DNA from: Streptomyces sp. CBMA29
GTDB taxonomy: Bacteria; Actinomycetota; Actinomycetes; Streptomycetales; Streptomycetaceae
Assembly: GCF_014596445.1 (NCBI RefSeq)
Contig: NZ_MECL01000025.1
Span: 30,948-94,947, forward strand
Reading direction: 5' to 3'
Length of the DNA stretch: 64,000 bases
Shown: one piece after another, positions 51,466 through 60,503 of the stretch
How the letters are laid out: the number at the start of each line of letters is the position of its first letter
Numbering within the stretch: position 1 is the first letter of the stretch
The notes under the pieces: model-generated
What the model saw: the letters and a program-made list of their open reading frames with translations, nothing else
Told to the model about the DNA's origin: nothing
The model's database searches: none
Translations under genes and position numbers: made by a program

Positions 51466-54400
51466 TCAGTCGAACCAGCGGTCCATGGCCAACTCCTCGG
51501 TACGGGTGGGGTCTTCGAGGAGCGCGGCCAGTTCGAAACGGCGGTGCCAGTGGGCCGTGGCCCACGCCAGGCCCGCGGCCACGCCCTCGACCGTGGAGGC
51601 GTGCAGGGTGCCGTCGACGTAACGCCAGGAGACTTCGACGTCCCCGGTGACGAGCAGTTCCTCGTGCTCGATGTACGTGGCGGGGGCGCCGGGGAGCAGG
51701 TCGTGGACGGCGGGCAGCACGTCGTGGGGCTCGCCCTCGGAGACCACACGGGCCTCGACGGCGTCGCTGAGGCGGCGGACCTGGAAGAGGTCGGCGAGGT
51801 CCGCGGCCAGCCGCGGCGGCACCGGCAGCAGGGCGCGGCCCGCGGCGAGCGGCAGCAGGTCGGGGGCGTCGGCGACCAGCGCGTCGGCGGCGTCCACGAC
51901 CTGGGGCACGCCGTCCACGACGGCCCGCAGGTCGTCGGGGAGGGTGACCTGCTCGGGGTCGAGTTCGGCGAGCGCCGCGTAGAGGCGGTGGAGCTGGGCG
52001 GGGGTGACCTGGCGGTCGGGGTCGGCCAGCCGCGCGAGGAGTTCGGCGGCGCCGCCCGGTTCGTCCAGCAGGGCGGTGACGGAGGTGCGTACGCCCAGCG
52101 CCCGCAGCACCTGCTCGTCCACGGCCGTGCCGGTGGCGGCCTCGTCGTAGAGCCCGGCGAGCAGCGGGTCGCCGCCCGCCGCGCGCAGGCCGACCGGGCG
52201 GCGGCCGTCGAGCACGGGGTGGTCGCGGAGCCACCAGGCGGCGTAGGGGCGTACGGAGTCGGTGGTGCCGTCGGGGAGCAGGACGCGTACGGGTGCGGTG
52301 ATCGCGTCGCGCAGCGGGGGGCGGGAGAGCAGCGCCAGCGCCTGCGGCCAGGCGTCGTCGTCCACCAGGTCGAGGTCGCGGACGCCGGTCACCTCGGTGG
52401 CGACCGGCGGCACGTCGGTCTCGGGGAGGCGGTCCAGGACGTCCTCGCACCACACGTCGACGGCGTCGAGCAGGCCGACGTCGTCGGGCTCGGCCCAGTC
52501 GCTGTCGCGCGGTTCGAGGTCGTCGGGGTCCAGGACGACGTCGGCGGCGCGGACCAGCGCGAAGGTGGCGAGCACCCCGACCGCGGCGAGCGGCTGTTCG
52601 CCCCAGCGCTCGGCCAACTCGGCGTCCACCGCGGCCAGTTCGCCCTCGCGCAGGACGGATTCCAGGGCGCTGCCGGGGAAGACCAGCTCGCCGGCCGGGG
52701 CGAGTTCGCCCTCCTCGTCGGGCAGCGCGAGGGCGGCGAGCCACGGCTCCTCGCCGGGCGCGAGCCCCGCGGCGCGGGCCAGACCGAGGACGGTGTCGGC
52801 CAACTCCTCGGCGTCCAGGGCGTTCTCGTCGTCCCAGGCGGCGTTCTCGTCGTCCAGCGAGGCGGCCACCGCGGCCCTGACCTGAGGGGTGGTCAGGACG
52901 GCGCGCGGGGTGGCGGGGGACGCGCCGAGCTTTTCGAGCAGCGGGTGCACGGCGTCGGCGTGGGCGACGCGCAGGCCGAGGCGGGCCAGCGCGGCGGGGT
53001 CCACCGCGCCCGCATCGCCGTCGTCCCCCTCCCCCGGCACCGGCAGCAGCACCTGGCGCGGGCCGAGGACCGTACGGCCGTCGGCGAGCGGCACCGGGAG
53101 GCCGCTGAGGACGTCGGCGTCGGTTCCGGCCAGCGCGTCGTACAGGCGCCACCACCAGCCCGCCGGGCGTTCGGCGCCCGCGAGGCGGTCCACGGCGTCG
53201 GCGAGGGTCAGCCGGGCGACGCCCAACTGGCGCAGGGCGGGCCGCCGTTCGAGCGTGGAGGGGACCAGTGTCGGCAGCACCTCGGCCAGGACGCGGACGG
53301 CCTGCGCGGTGGCGCCCTCGACGACCTCGGCCTCGACCGGGCGCAGCGCGGGCGCCTCACCGGCCAGCGGACCGCCGCCGTCCCAGGAGCCGTCGTCGGC
53401 GGCCTTCTCCGTGTCCTCGGCGGGCTCGGGGCTGTCGGGGCCGTCGGGGCCGTCGTCAGGGCGCGGCTCCGCGGCGCGCGGCAGGAAGGCGGTACGGGGC
53501 AGCTCGGCGAGGATCGCGCGGCGCAGCTCGGCGTCGAGTTCGCCCTTGCCCAGCGGGCCCGGCACCAGGTCGACCACGCCGGTGCCGACCGGCCGCCAGC
53601 CGGCGAGCAGCGCCACGTACGACGCGGCGGCGCGGGCCAGCAGGAAGTCGGTGAGCGGGCCGAGGGCGGCGTGGCGGCGGGTCGGGTCGAGCGGGAAGGA
53701 GGCGAGCAGCAGCGCGGGCAGGCCGAGCGGTTCGTCGGTGGGCGTGGGCGCGTGGACGACGGGCGCGGTGCGGGGAGCGGCCGGTGCGCCCTCCTCGTCC
53801 ACGGGGACCGCCCAGGTCACCGACCAGACGGGGCGCAGCCGTTCCTCGACCGGGCGGTCGGCGAGCAGGTCGGGGGTGAGGGCGCCGGAGGCGGACGACA
53901 CCCGCCAGCGGGCGGGCGCGCCGCGGTCGCTGTCCTCGATGACCACGTCGCCGTCTTCGGTCTGACGGCGGGTCAGGGTCCGTACCCCGTCCGGGGTTTC
54001 CACCACGACCTCGGCCAGACCCGGCAGCGCGAGCAGCAGCGCGTCGTCCACGGCCGCCAGCAGCCGGGCCGCGAGGTCGCCCGCGGCGCCGTCGCGCAGC
54101 GGCAGCAGCACGACGGTGTCGTACGTGTCGGGCGCGCGGCCCTCCGCGGGGAACGGCAGGCGCAGCAGTGGGACATGGCCGTCGCGGCGCCGCAACTCCT
54201 CACTCAGGCCGGGGACTTCGGCGGCCAGCGCGCGGGCCTCGGCCAGCGACCAGCGGACGCCGCCGGTGCGGCCGACCACGGCAGGTTCGTCGCTGACGGC
54301 CAGCACCGCCGCGAAGCCGACGCCGAAGCGGCCGACGGCGGCCGGGCCGTCGTCGCGCTTGGCGGAGGCACGGAGGGTGGACAGCGATTCGACGGCGGCG

Positions 54401-54720
54401 GCGTCGAGGGGCGCGCCGGTGTTGGCGGCGGCGAGCAGCGCGGGGTCGTCGTCGCCCTCACCGGCCCCGTGGAGGGTCAGCCGCAGGCGGCCGGGGACGC
54501 CGGCCCGTACCGCCGCGTCGGCGGCGTTCTGGGCCAGTTCCACCACGAGGCGGTCGCGGTAGCCGCCGAGGGCCAGGTCCTCCTCGGCGTTGGCGTCCTC
54601 ACGGAAGCGGGCGGCCGACGCGGACCAGGCGGTGGTCACGCCCGCGCGGAGCGCGGCGGTGCCGAAGGGGTCGCCGGTGGCTTCCGTGACGACCGTCGGT
54701 CGGGTCCCTGCGCGGCTCAC
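51466..54720 (-). CDS. Large protein with sacsin/Hsp90-like ATP-binding domain
   Basis: A 1084-residue protein. The N-terminus has a GHKL/Hsp90-type ATPase: RLVVELAQNAADAA (Glu61, Asn65) and AVGRFGVGFAAVLA (~128-141), as in sacsin-like proteins. The rest is acidic and Ala/Leu-rich, without recognised domains. GGAGG lies five bases before the GTG start. Streptomycetes carry such a gene widely; the function is unclear, possibly a chaperone or regulator. A 9-base tandem repeat lies upstream of it. Confidence 0.82.
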   Translation of the reverse strand: MSRAGTRPTVVTEATGDPFGTAALRAGVTTAWSASAARFREDANAEEDLALGGYRDRLVVELAQNAADAAVRAGVPGRLRLTLHGAGEGDDDPALLAAANTGAPLDAAAVESLSTLRASAKRDDGPAAVGRFGVGFAAVLAVSDEPAVVGRTGGVRWSLAEARALAAEVPGLSEELRRRDGHVPLLRLPFPAEGRAPDTYDTVVLLPLRDGAAGDLAARLLAAVDDALLLALPGLAEVVVETPDGVRTLTRRQTEDGDVVIEDSDRGAPARWRVSSASGALTPDLLADRPVEERLRPVWSVTWAVPVDEEGAPAAPRTAPVVHAPTPTDEPLGLPALLLASFPLDPTRRHAALGPLTDFLLARAAASYVALLAGWRPVGTGVVDLVPGPLGKGELDAELRRAILAELPRTAFLPRAAEPRPDDGPDGPDSPEPAEDTEKAADDGSWDGGGPLAGEAPALRPVEAEVVEGATAQAVRVLAEVLPTLVPSTLERRPALRQLGVARLTLADAVDRLAGAERPAGWWWRLYDALAGTDADVLSGLPVPLADGRTVLGPRQVLLPVPGEGDDGDAGAVDPAALARLGLRVAHADAVHPLLEKLGASPATPRAVLTTPQVRAAVAASLDDENAAWDDENALDAEELADTVLGLARAAGLAPGEEPWLAALALPDEEGELAPAGELVFPGSALESVLREGELAAVDAELAERWGEQPLAAVGVLATFALVRAADVVLDPDDLEPRDSDWAEPDDVGLLDAVDVWCEDVLDRLPETDVPPVATEVTGVRDLDLVDDDAWPQALALLSRPPLRDAITAPVRVLLPDGTTDSVRPYAAWWLRDHPVLDGRRPVGLRAAGGDPLLAGLYDEAATGTAVDEQVLRALGVRTSVTALLDEPGGAAELLARLADPDRQVTPAQLHRLYAALAELDPEQVTLPDDLRAVVDGVPQVVDAADALVADAPDLLPLAAGRALLPVPPRLAADLADLFQVRRLSDAVEARVVSEGEPHDVLPAVHDLLPGAPATYIEHEELLVTGDVEVSWRYVDGTLHASTVEGVAAGLAWATAHWHRRFELAALLEDPTRTEELAMDRWFD

Positions 54721-54832
54721 GTGGACCTCCGGGTCGCTTCTGCTTCAGCCCTTGCGTGGCGACCGTACAGCCAATCGTGCGGCGCTCGCGCGGCGCACCC
54801 TCACCGCGCCCGCGGCGCGGTCACCTTTCCCA

Positions 54833-54922
54833 CCCGCACCGCCCGCACCGCCCGCGCTACCCGCGCTACCCGCACCGCCCGTACTACCCGTACTACCCGT
54901 ACTACCCGTACTACCCGTACAA
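54833..54922. repeat. Ten 9-bp tandem repeats upstream of the sacsin-like gene
   Basis: Ten consecutive 9-base units (CCCGCACCG, CCCGCGCTA or CCCGTACTA) run from 54833 to 54922 without gaps. Four consecutive units are the identical CCCGTACTA. They lie in the 270-base gap between the sacsin-like start and the DUF3027 stop. Confidence 0.9.
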
Positions 54923-54990
54923 CCTGAGTTCCGGCGATCGGCCGTCCCCTGGGGATTCCCCGCCATCGGCGGCTTTCCGCCGTCACGAGG

Positions 54991-55872
54991 TCAGGGCTGG
55001 TCCGGGTGCAAGGAGACCTGCTCGGTCTCCTCCATGTCGTCCAGGACCATCGGCGGCGGGGTGGGGGTCTTGGGCATCACGGCGGCCTCGGAGTGGCCGC
55101 CGCAGCCGTAGGACAGGGAGACCAGGCGGCCGTCGGCGGGCGAGAACTCGTTGGCGCAGATCCCGAACGCCTGGCTGAGCGAGCCCTTGATCGCGACGAG
55201 GAAGCCGCAGCTCACGCAGTTGGCGGGCGCGGCCTGGGCCATGGGCGTCTTGGCGCCGAACTGCTCCTCCCAGCGGTCGGCGGCGGCGTGCAGGCCGTAG
55301 CGGGAGAGCACCCGCGGCCGTCCCATGCCGATCTCGGCGGCGACCGCGGTGATCGTCGCGGGCGTGGGCACCACGAAGTCGGCGTCGGAGGAGCCCGCGG
55401 CGCCCTCGGGACCCGCGGCGCCGTCCGAGCCGTCCGAGGCGTCGGCCGACCCGTCGGGGAAATCCGGGAAGCGCTCGTCGTCCTCGCCGGTCCACCCCGG
55501 CTCCAGGCGCAGGTCGTCGGCCTCGGTGGGCAGCAGGTCGCCGGGGCCCATGTCGCCGGGCCGCAGCCGCTCGCTCCACGGCACCCATTCGGGCGCGAGA
55601 ATCGCGTCGTCGCCCGGCAGCAGCACCGTTTCGTCGATGGTCACGACCTTGGCGCGGGACGCCCGCGTGAGGGTGGTGGCCCAGCGCCAGCCGCGGTAGG
55701 CGGGCTCTTTACAGGCGAAGTAGTGGGTGACGACGCGGTCCCCCTCGGCCACGACGCCGAGGTGCTCGCCGACGGACTGCGGCCCCGCCGCCTCCTCCGT
55801 CACAGCCAGCGCGACATCGACCGCCTCGGCGCACAGGCGGTCAGGGGTACGGCTTCGCATCGCAGCACTCAC
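54991..55872 (-). CDS. DUF3027 domain protein
   Basis: A 293-residue protein of the DUF3027 family. The conserved N-terminal part includes GVVAEGDRVVTHYFACKEPAYRGWRW and APEWVPWSERLRPGD; the C-terminal part has a Cys set (NCVSCGFLV, GICANEFSPADGR, YGCGGHSE) that could bind zinc. A Ser/Ala/Gly-rich insert (~140-165) interrupts it. GTG start at 55872; an internal ATG at 55860 is possible. Function unknown. Confidence 0.85.
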   Translation of the reverse strand: MSAAMRSRTPDRLCAEAVDVALAVTEEAAGPQSVGEHLGVVAEGDRVVTHYFACKEPAYRGWRWATTLTRASRAKVVTIDETVLLPGDDAILAPEWVPWSERLRPGDMGPGDLLPTEADDLRLEPGWTGEDDERFPDFPDGSADASDGSDGAAGPEGAAGSSDADFVVPTPATITAVAAEIGMGRPRVLSRYGLHAAADRWEEQFGAKTPMAQAAPANCVSCGFLVAIKGSLSQAFGICANEFSPADGRLVSLSYGCGGHSEAAVMPKTPTPPPMVLDDMEETEQVSLHPDQP

Positions 55873-56119
55873 AGAAATCGTTTCTCTCTCTACGCCGTCT
55901 CACGTGTGCGCCGCGACGCGACGGACCCGACGCGGAAAACCGGGGCGGAGCGGACCTGCGGACCGCTTCGACGCCTTGGTTTTCTGCCTTCGTGGTCCTG
56001 CCCGAGCGTCTTCGGGCGCACCTGTTGTCACCCATTCTGCGCGATCGCACGCTACCTGTGCGCACCACGTGCGCAAAGGAGGGGGTGCGTGGTCTTCCGA
56101 TTGGGGCAGGATTGCTGTC

Positions 56120-57499
56120 GTGGCACAAACGGTGACTGCGGGCCCAGGGCCCGTGCGCAGGGCCGGACGCGCCCTCGCTAACGGCGTGGGGCGGTCCGGC
56201 GGTGCCCTGCGTCGTCGTATCAGGCGTACGACACACGCGGGCGGCGCGGGCGAGTCGGGGCTGGCGAAACTGATCGAACTGCACGCCGTGAACTCGGCGG
56301 GCGACATGTTGATCACGATCGCGCTCGCGAGTTCGGTGTTCTTCTCGGTCCCGACCGGACAGGCCCGCGGCCGGGTCGCGCTCTACCTGCTCGTGACGAT
56401 GGCGCCGTTCGCGCTCCTGGCCCCGGTGATCGGTCCGCTGCTCGACCGCCTCCAGCACGGCCGCCGGGCGGCCATAGCGATGGCGATGATGGCGCGCGGC
56501 GTACTGGCCTGGACGATGGCCGTGGTGATCAGCACCGCGGGCCTCGGCCTGTATCCGATGGCGCTGGGCGTGCTGGTGGCGTCGAAGGCGTACGGCGTGG
56601 TGCGGAGCGCGGTGGTGCCACGGCTTCTGCCGGACAGAACGACACTCGTGAAGGCCAATTCACGGGTGACGCTGGCGGGTCTGCTCGCGACGGCCATCGC
56701 CGCGCCGGTCGGCGCGGGGCTGCACGCCATCGGCCCGCAGTGGCCGCTCTACGGCGCCTTCGTGGTCTTCATCATCGGCGCGCTGCTGTCGATGGCGCTG
56801 CCCTCGAAGGTCGACTCCTCGCGCGGCGAGGGCAAGGTCCGGCTGTCGGCCGACGAGGAGGCGCCGCCGGAGCCGTCGGGGATTCCGGGCAAGCGGCCGA
56901 GCCTGCTGGGCGTCGGCTCCTCGGTGCTGCACGCCCTCCAGGGCAACGCGGGGCTGCGCTCGCTGTCCGGCTTCCTCACGATGTTCCTGGCGTTCATGCT
57001 GCGCGAGCATCCGCTGGGCGGCCTGACGGCGGCGACCTCGCTGGGCGTCGTGGTCGTCTCCGCGGGCGCGGGCAACGCGCTGGGCACGGCGCTCGGCGCG
57101 TGGCTGAAGGCGCGCGGCCCCGAGATCATCATCGGCAGCGTCCTGATCTGCTCGCTGACGGCGACGATCGCCGCGGCCACCTGGTACGGGCTGGTCACCG
57201 TCGCCGCCGCCGCGGCCGTCGCGGGCATCTCGCAGGCCCTGGCGAAGCTGTCGCTGGACGCGCTGATCCAGCGCGACGTACCGGAGTTGGTGCGCACCTC
57301 CGCCTTCGCCCGCTCCGAGACCGCCCTCCAGCTCTCCTGGGTGGTCGGCGGCGGCCTGGGCATAGTGCTCCCGCTCAACGGCCAGCTCGGCATGTCGGTA
57401 GCGGCCTGTCTGGTGCTCTTGGCGTTCGTGGTGTCGGTACGCGGCCTGTTCGGCTCGGCACGGCGCGGCGGCAACCCGGCGTCGGCACGGGTGGCGTAA
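56120..57499 (+). CDS. MFS-like membrane protein
   Basis: A 459-residue membrane protein. After a ~45-residue basic tail the first helix follows GLAKLIELHAVNSAGDMLITIALASSVFF, and a further ~11 helices come in two halves. LDRLQHGRR holds the motif A position. It belongs to a little-studied MFS branch of actinobacteria. GTG at 56120 (VAQTVTAGPG) is chosen with GGGGCAGGA upstream; a longer reading from 55727 has an unlikely low-complexity head. Divergent from the DUF3027 gene. Confidence 0.82.
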   Translation: MAQTVTAGPGPVRRAGRALANGVGRSGGALRRRIRRTTHAGGAGESGLAKLIELHAVNSAGDMLITIALASSVFFSVPTGQARGRVALYLLVTMAPFALLAPVIGPLLDRLQHGRRAAIAMAMMARGVLAWTMAVVISTAGLGLYPMALGVLVASKAYGVVRSAVVPRLLPDRTTLVKANSRVTLAGLLATAIAAPVGAGLHAIGPQWPLYGAFVVFIIGALLSMALPSKVDSSRGEGKVRLSADEEAPPEPSGIPGKRPSLLGVGSSVLHALQGNAGLRSLSGFLTMFLAFMLREHPLGGLTAATSLGVVVVSAGAGNALGTALGAWLKARGPEIIIGSVLICSLTATIAAATWYGLVTVAAAAAVAGISQALAKLSLDALIQRDVPELVRTSAFARSETALQLSWVVGGGLGIVLPLNGQLGMSVAACLVLLAFVVSVRGLFGSARRGGNPASARVA

Positions 57500-57511
57500 G
57501 GACACGGCCGT

Positions 57512-57570
57512 ACGCGGTACGGACCCGGGCACACGCGGCACGGACCTGGGCACACGCGGTACGGGTGTAC
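57512..57570. repeat. 21-bp tandem repeats after the MFS-like gene
   Basis: Two 21-base units (57512-57532 and 57533-57553, differing at two bases) and a partial third to 57570, starting ACGCGGTACGGACCCGGGCA. Confidence 0.75.
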
Positions 57571-57651
57571 GGCGGCGATGATCGTCGGGCCGTCGCGGGA
57601 CACGTCCCACCCCCGCGCGGCCTGGGGGCGACAGCCCGGTAGCCTCCTGCC

Positions 57652-58143
57652 ATGAGCATTCGCCGCGCTGCCACCACCATCGGTGCCGTCTCCCTCGGGC
57701 TCGTCGCCCTGACCGCCTGCGACAAGCCGACCCCCCTGGCAACCGTGACCGTGGGCACCCGGTCCGTGACCGCGGAAGCCGTGGACAAGTGCTACGCCCA
57801 CGGCAAGCTGCTCCCCCAGACGATCTTCGAGGCGTGTCTGACGGCCGCTCCCAAGCACCACCTCACGGTGGGCCTGGGCGACCAGGTACGGATCGGCGTG
57901 GACCCGAAGCTGGCGAAGAAGGGCTGGCTGCTCGCCAACGGCACCCAGCTCGTCACGCAGGAACTGCTCAAGAACCAGACGTACTGGACGCTCGACAGCG
58001 ACACCCTGTTCACCGTGCAGGACCAGCAGACCGGCCAGTCCACGCAGGTCAAGGAAGTCACCTTGAACATCGTGGAGTCCGGCGACCTGACGGGCCGCAA
58101 GACGTACGGCATCTGGAAGATCAAGCTCGTCCGCGGCAAGTGA
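57652..58143 (+). CDS. DUF2771 lipoprotein
   Basis: A 163-residue lipoprotein of the DUF2771 family. Signal peptide with lipobox ALTAC (Cys ~23), then a mature domain with two further Cys (DKCYAHG, EACLTA). TAGCCT ends six bases before the ATG, without a ribosome site, so the mRNA may be leaderless. Its stop overlaps the mqnB start (GTGA), which suggests co-transcription although a shared function is not known. Confidence 0.85.
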   Translation: MSIRRAATTIGAVSLGLVALTACDKPTPLATVTVGTRSVTAEAVDKCYAHGKLLPQTIFEACLTAAPKHHLTVGLGDQVRIGVDPKLAKKGWLLANGTQLVTQELLKNQTYWTLDSDTLFTVQDQQTGQSTQVKEVTLNIVESGDLTGRKTYGIWKIKLVRGK

Positions 58144-58925
58144 CGCCCGACCGCGCCTCCGGCCCCGCGCCCAACCCCGGTCCCGCGTCCGCCTCCGGCC
58201 CCGAACTCGGTCCCGGTCCCGGTCCCGGTCCCGCGCCCGCGGCTTACGGCAGGCTCCTCGTCGTGACCGCGGTGGACGCGGAACGCGCGGCCGTCGAGGC
58301 CGGGCTGAGCGCGGCAGAGCCGCCCACCGCCGTGCCGGCGGACGTGATCGCCGTCGGTGTGGGTCCGGCGGCAGCGGCGGCGGGGACCGCCACCGCGCTG
58401 GCGCTGGCCGAGGCGGCGGGCGCTCCGTACGGCCTGGTGGTCTGCGCCGGGATCGCGGGGGGTTTCGCGCCGGTCGCGCCCGTGGGCCATGTGACGGTCG
58501 CGGAGACCGTCGTGGCGGCGGACCTGGGCGCGCAGACCGACGAGGGCTTCGTACCGGTGGTGGAGCTGGGTTTCGGCATCTCGGAGCACCGGCCGCCCGC
58601 ACGGCTGAGCCGGGGCGTGGCGCGGGCGCTGGGCGCGGCGTACGGCCCGCTGCTGACCGTGAGCACGGTCACCGGCAGCGGGGAGCGGGCCGCGGAGCTG
58701 AGCGGCCGTCACCCGGGCGCCGTCGCGGAGGCGATGGAGGGCTTCGGGGTGGCGGAGGCCGCCGCGGCGCGCGAGGTGCCGATGCTGGAGATCCGCGCGG
58801 TGTCGAACGCCGTCGGCCCCCGTGACCGCGAGGCGTGGCGGATCGGCGACGCGCTGGCGGCCCTGACGGTGGCGTTCGGGAAGCTCCCGGCCGCCTTGGA
58901 GGTTGAAGCCACACATGACGACTGA
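58140..58925 (+). CDS. mqnB: Futalosine hydrolase MqnB
   Basis: A ~261-residue nucleosidase that releases hypoxanthine from futalosine in menaquinone synthesis. The purine-nucleosidase fold shows as RLLVVTAVDAERAAV at the start, VVCAGIAGGFAP, and EAMEGFGVAEAA with the catalytic Glu/Met motif. It carries an extra Pro/Gly-rich N-terminal tail of ~38 residues; the GTG start overlaps the previous stop. Ends 11 bases inside mqnD, so the two are translationally linked. Confidence 0.88.
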   Translation: MTPDRASGPAPNPGPASASGPELGPGPGPGPAPAAYGRLLVVTAVDAERAAVEAGLSAAEPPTAVPADVIAVGVGPAAAAAGTATALALAEAAGAPYGLVVCAGIAGGFAPVAPVGHVTVAETVVAADLGAQTDEGFVPVVELGFGISEHRPPARLSRGVARALGAAYGPLLTVSTVTGSGERAAELSGRHPGAVAEAMEGFGVAEAAAAREVPMLEIRAVSNAVGPRDREAWRIGDALAALTVAFGKLPAALEVEATHDD

Positions 58926-59799
58926 CACCGCGAACACGGGCCCGGCCGGGGCGCCGCACGACGCCGCGCTGCGGATCGCGTACTCCCCCTGTCCCAACGA
59001 CACCTTCGTCTTCCACGCGTGGGCGCACGGCCTGGTCCCGCAGGCGCCGCCGCTCGACGTGACCTTCGCGGACATCGACATCACCAACGGGATGGCCGAG
59101 CGCGGCGAATTCGACGTGCTGAAGGTGTCGTACGCGGTGCTGCCGTGGGTGCTGGAGGAGTACGCGCTGCTGCCGTGCGGCGGGGCGCTGGGGCGCGGCT
59201 GCGGGCCGCTGGTGCTGACGCGGGAGCCGGGCGCGGACCTGGCGGGCAAGACGGTCGCGGTGCCCAGCGAGCGGTCGACGGCGTATCTGCTGTTCCGGCT
59301 GTGGGCGGCGACGGAGGTGCCGGGCGGGGTCGGAGCGATCGTGGTGCTGCCGTTCCACGAGATCATGCCCGCGGTACGGGACGGCCGGGTGGACGCCGGT
59401 CTGGTGATCCACGAGGCGCGCTTCACGTACCAGAACTACGGCCTGCACAAGCTCGCGGACATGGGCGAGCACTGGGAGGCGACGACCGGGCTGCCGATCC
59501 CGCTGGGCGCGATCATCGCCAAGCGCTCGCTCGGCAAGGAGCGGCTGCACGCGCTCGCCGAGTCGGCCCGTACCTCGGTGCGGATGGCGTGGGACGACCC
59601 GGAGCCGTCGCGCGAGTACGTGCTGGAGAACTCGCAGGAGATGGACCCGGCGGTCGCGGACCAGCACATCGGGCTGTACGTCAACGAGTTCACCGCCGAT
59701 CTCGGCGAGGACGGATACGCCGCCGTACGCGGGTTGTTGACGCGGGCCGCGGCCGAGGGACTGGTGCCGCCGCTCGCCCCCGACGCGCTCGCATTCTGA
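58915..59799 (+). CDS. mqnD: 1,4-dihydroxy-6-naphthoate synthase MqnD
   Basis: A 294-residue periplasmic-binding-protein-fold enzyme that turns cyclic dehypoxanthinylfutalosine into 1,4-dihydroxy-6-naphthoate. Family marks: IAYSPCPNDTFVFHAWAHG at the start, FDVLKVSYAVLPW, and DAGLVIHEARFTYQNYGLHKLADMG with the conserved His. GGAGG precedes the ATG by ten bases. With mqnB it forms part of the futalosine menaquinone pathway, the route used by streptomycetes (SCO4326/SCO4327 in S. coelicolor). Confidence 0.94.
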   Translation: MTTDTANTGPAGAPHDAALRIAYSPCPNDTFVFHAWAHGLVPQAPPLDVTFADIDITNGMAERGEFDVLKVSYAVLPWVLEEYALLPCGGALGRGCGPLVLTREPGADLAGKTVAVPSERSTAYLLFRLWAATEVPGGVGAIVVLPFHEIMPAVRDGRVDAGLVIHEARFTYQNYGLHKLADMGEHWEATTGLPIPLGAIIAKRSLGKERLHALAESARTSVRMAWDDPEPSREYVLENSQEMDPAVADQHIGLYVNEFTADLGEDGYAAVRGLLTRAAAEGLVPPLAPDALAF

Positions 59800-59881
59800 C
59801 CGAGACTTTCGCCGGGTGGCCGGAATTCACCGTGTCCGTTCGGCACGTGCGCACTTCGGCACTTGCGTACTTCAGCACTTC

Positions 59882-59918
59882 GCCGCTTTACCGGAAGACG
59901 GGCTTCCGGCAAAGCGGC
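59882..59918. terminator. Bidirectional terminator between mqnD and the cold-shock gene
   Basis: GCCGCTTTACCGGAAG (59882-59897) and CTTCCGGCAAAGCGGC (59903-59918) form a 16-bp stem with one G-T pair and a five-base loop. Short repeats of GCACTTC type precede it (59850-59882). Confidence 0.85.
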
Positions 59919-59954
59919 GCTAAAAACGGTCAACTTCCCTGCGTCATAGCGGAC

Positions 59955-60338
59955 TCATACGTCGAGCTGGTCGGCGACAACGCGCAGCACGGAAGCGATC
60001 TTGTGTCCGTGCGCCTTGTCGGGATACCGGCCGCGCTGGAGGGAACGCGCGACGTCTTCGAGCAGCGTGGTGAGGTCCTGGACGATCGGCAGCAGCTCAT
60101 CGGGTTTACGGCGTTGCGCCGCCGCCACCGAAGGAGCGGGGTCCAGAAGTGTCACCGAAAGCGCCTGATCACCGCGCTGTCCTGCGACGACGCCGAATTC
60201 CACACGCTGGCCGGGCTTGAGCGCAGCGACTCCGTCAGGCAGCACCGACGAGTGCACGAAGACGTCGCCGCCGTCATCGCGGGAGAGAAAGCCGAAGCCC
60301 TTCTCGCTGTTGAACCACTTGACTTTGCCGGTAGGCAC
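59955..60338 (-). CDS. Cold-shock-domain protein with C-terminal extension
   Basis: A 127-residue protein. Residues 1-67 are a cold-shock domain with RNP1 KGFGFLS and RNP2 VFVHSSV, binding single-stranded RNA or DNA. A ~60-residue C-terminal helical extension (LLPIVQDLTTLLEDVARSLQ) makes it about twice the usual CspA size. GTG start at 60338, with GACGAGG upstream. Convergent with mqnD. Confidence 0.9.
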   Translation of the reverse strand: MPTGKVKWFNSEKGFGFLSRDDGGDVFVHSSVLPDGVAALKPGQRVEFGVVAGQRGDQALSVTLLDPAPSVAAAQRRKPDELLPIVQDLTTLLEDVARSLQRGRYPDKAHGHKIASVLRVVADQLDV

Positions 60339-60468
60339 GTCCGACCTCGTCCTCATTGCTCGAAACGACTCTGAATAAGACTTCAGCGGGTCCATCGGGG
60401 ACCCGCTGGCACCAAGGCTAATGGCCTGGTGCTGTGTGACAAGACGCCAACGTCCCGTTCCCCGGCCG

Positions 60469-60497
60469 TTCGACCGCCCCCTGAACGGATCTACCCT
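60469..60497 (+). promoter_or_regulatory. Promoter of the two-helix protein gene (leaderless)
   Basis: TTCGAC (60469-60474), a 17-base spacer and TACCCT (60492-60497) stand six bases before the GTG at 60504. No ribosome site lies between. Confidence 0.6.
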
Positions 60498-60503
60498 TGT
60501 CCG

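Noticed and set aside
51544..54927. A 1127-codon plus-strand frame opposite the sacsin-like gene
   Set aside because: Shadow of the GC-biased minus-strand gene; no start site and no domains.
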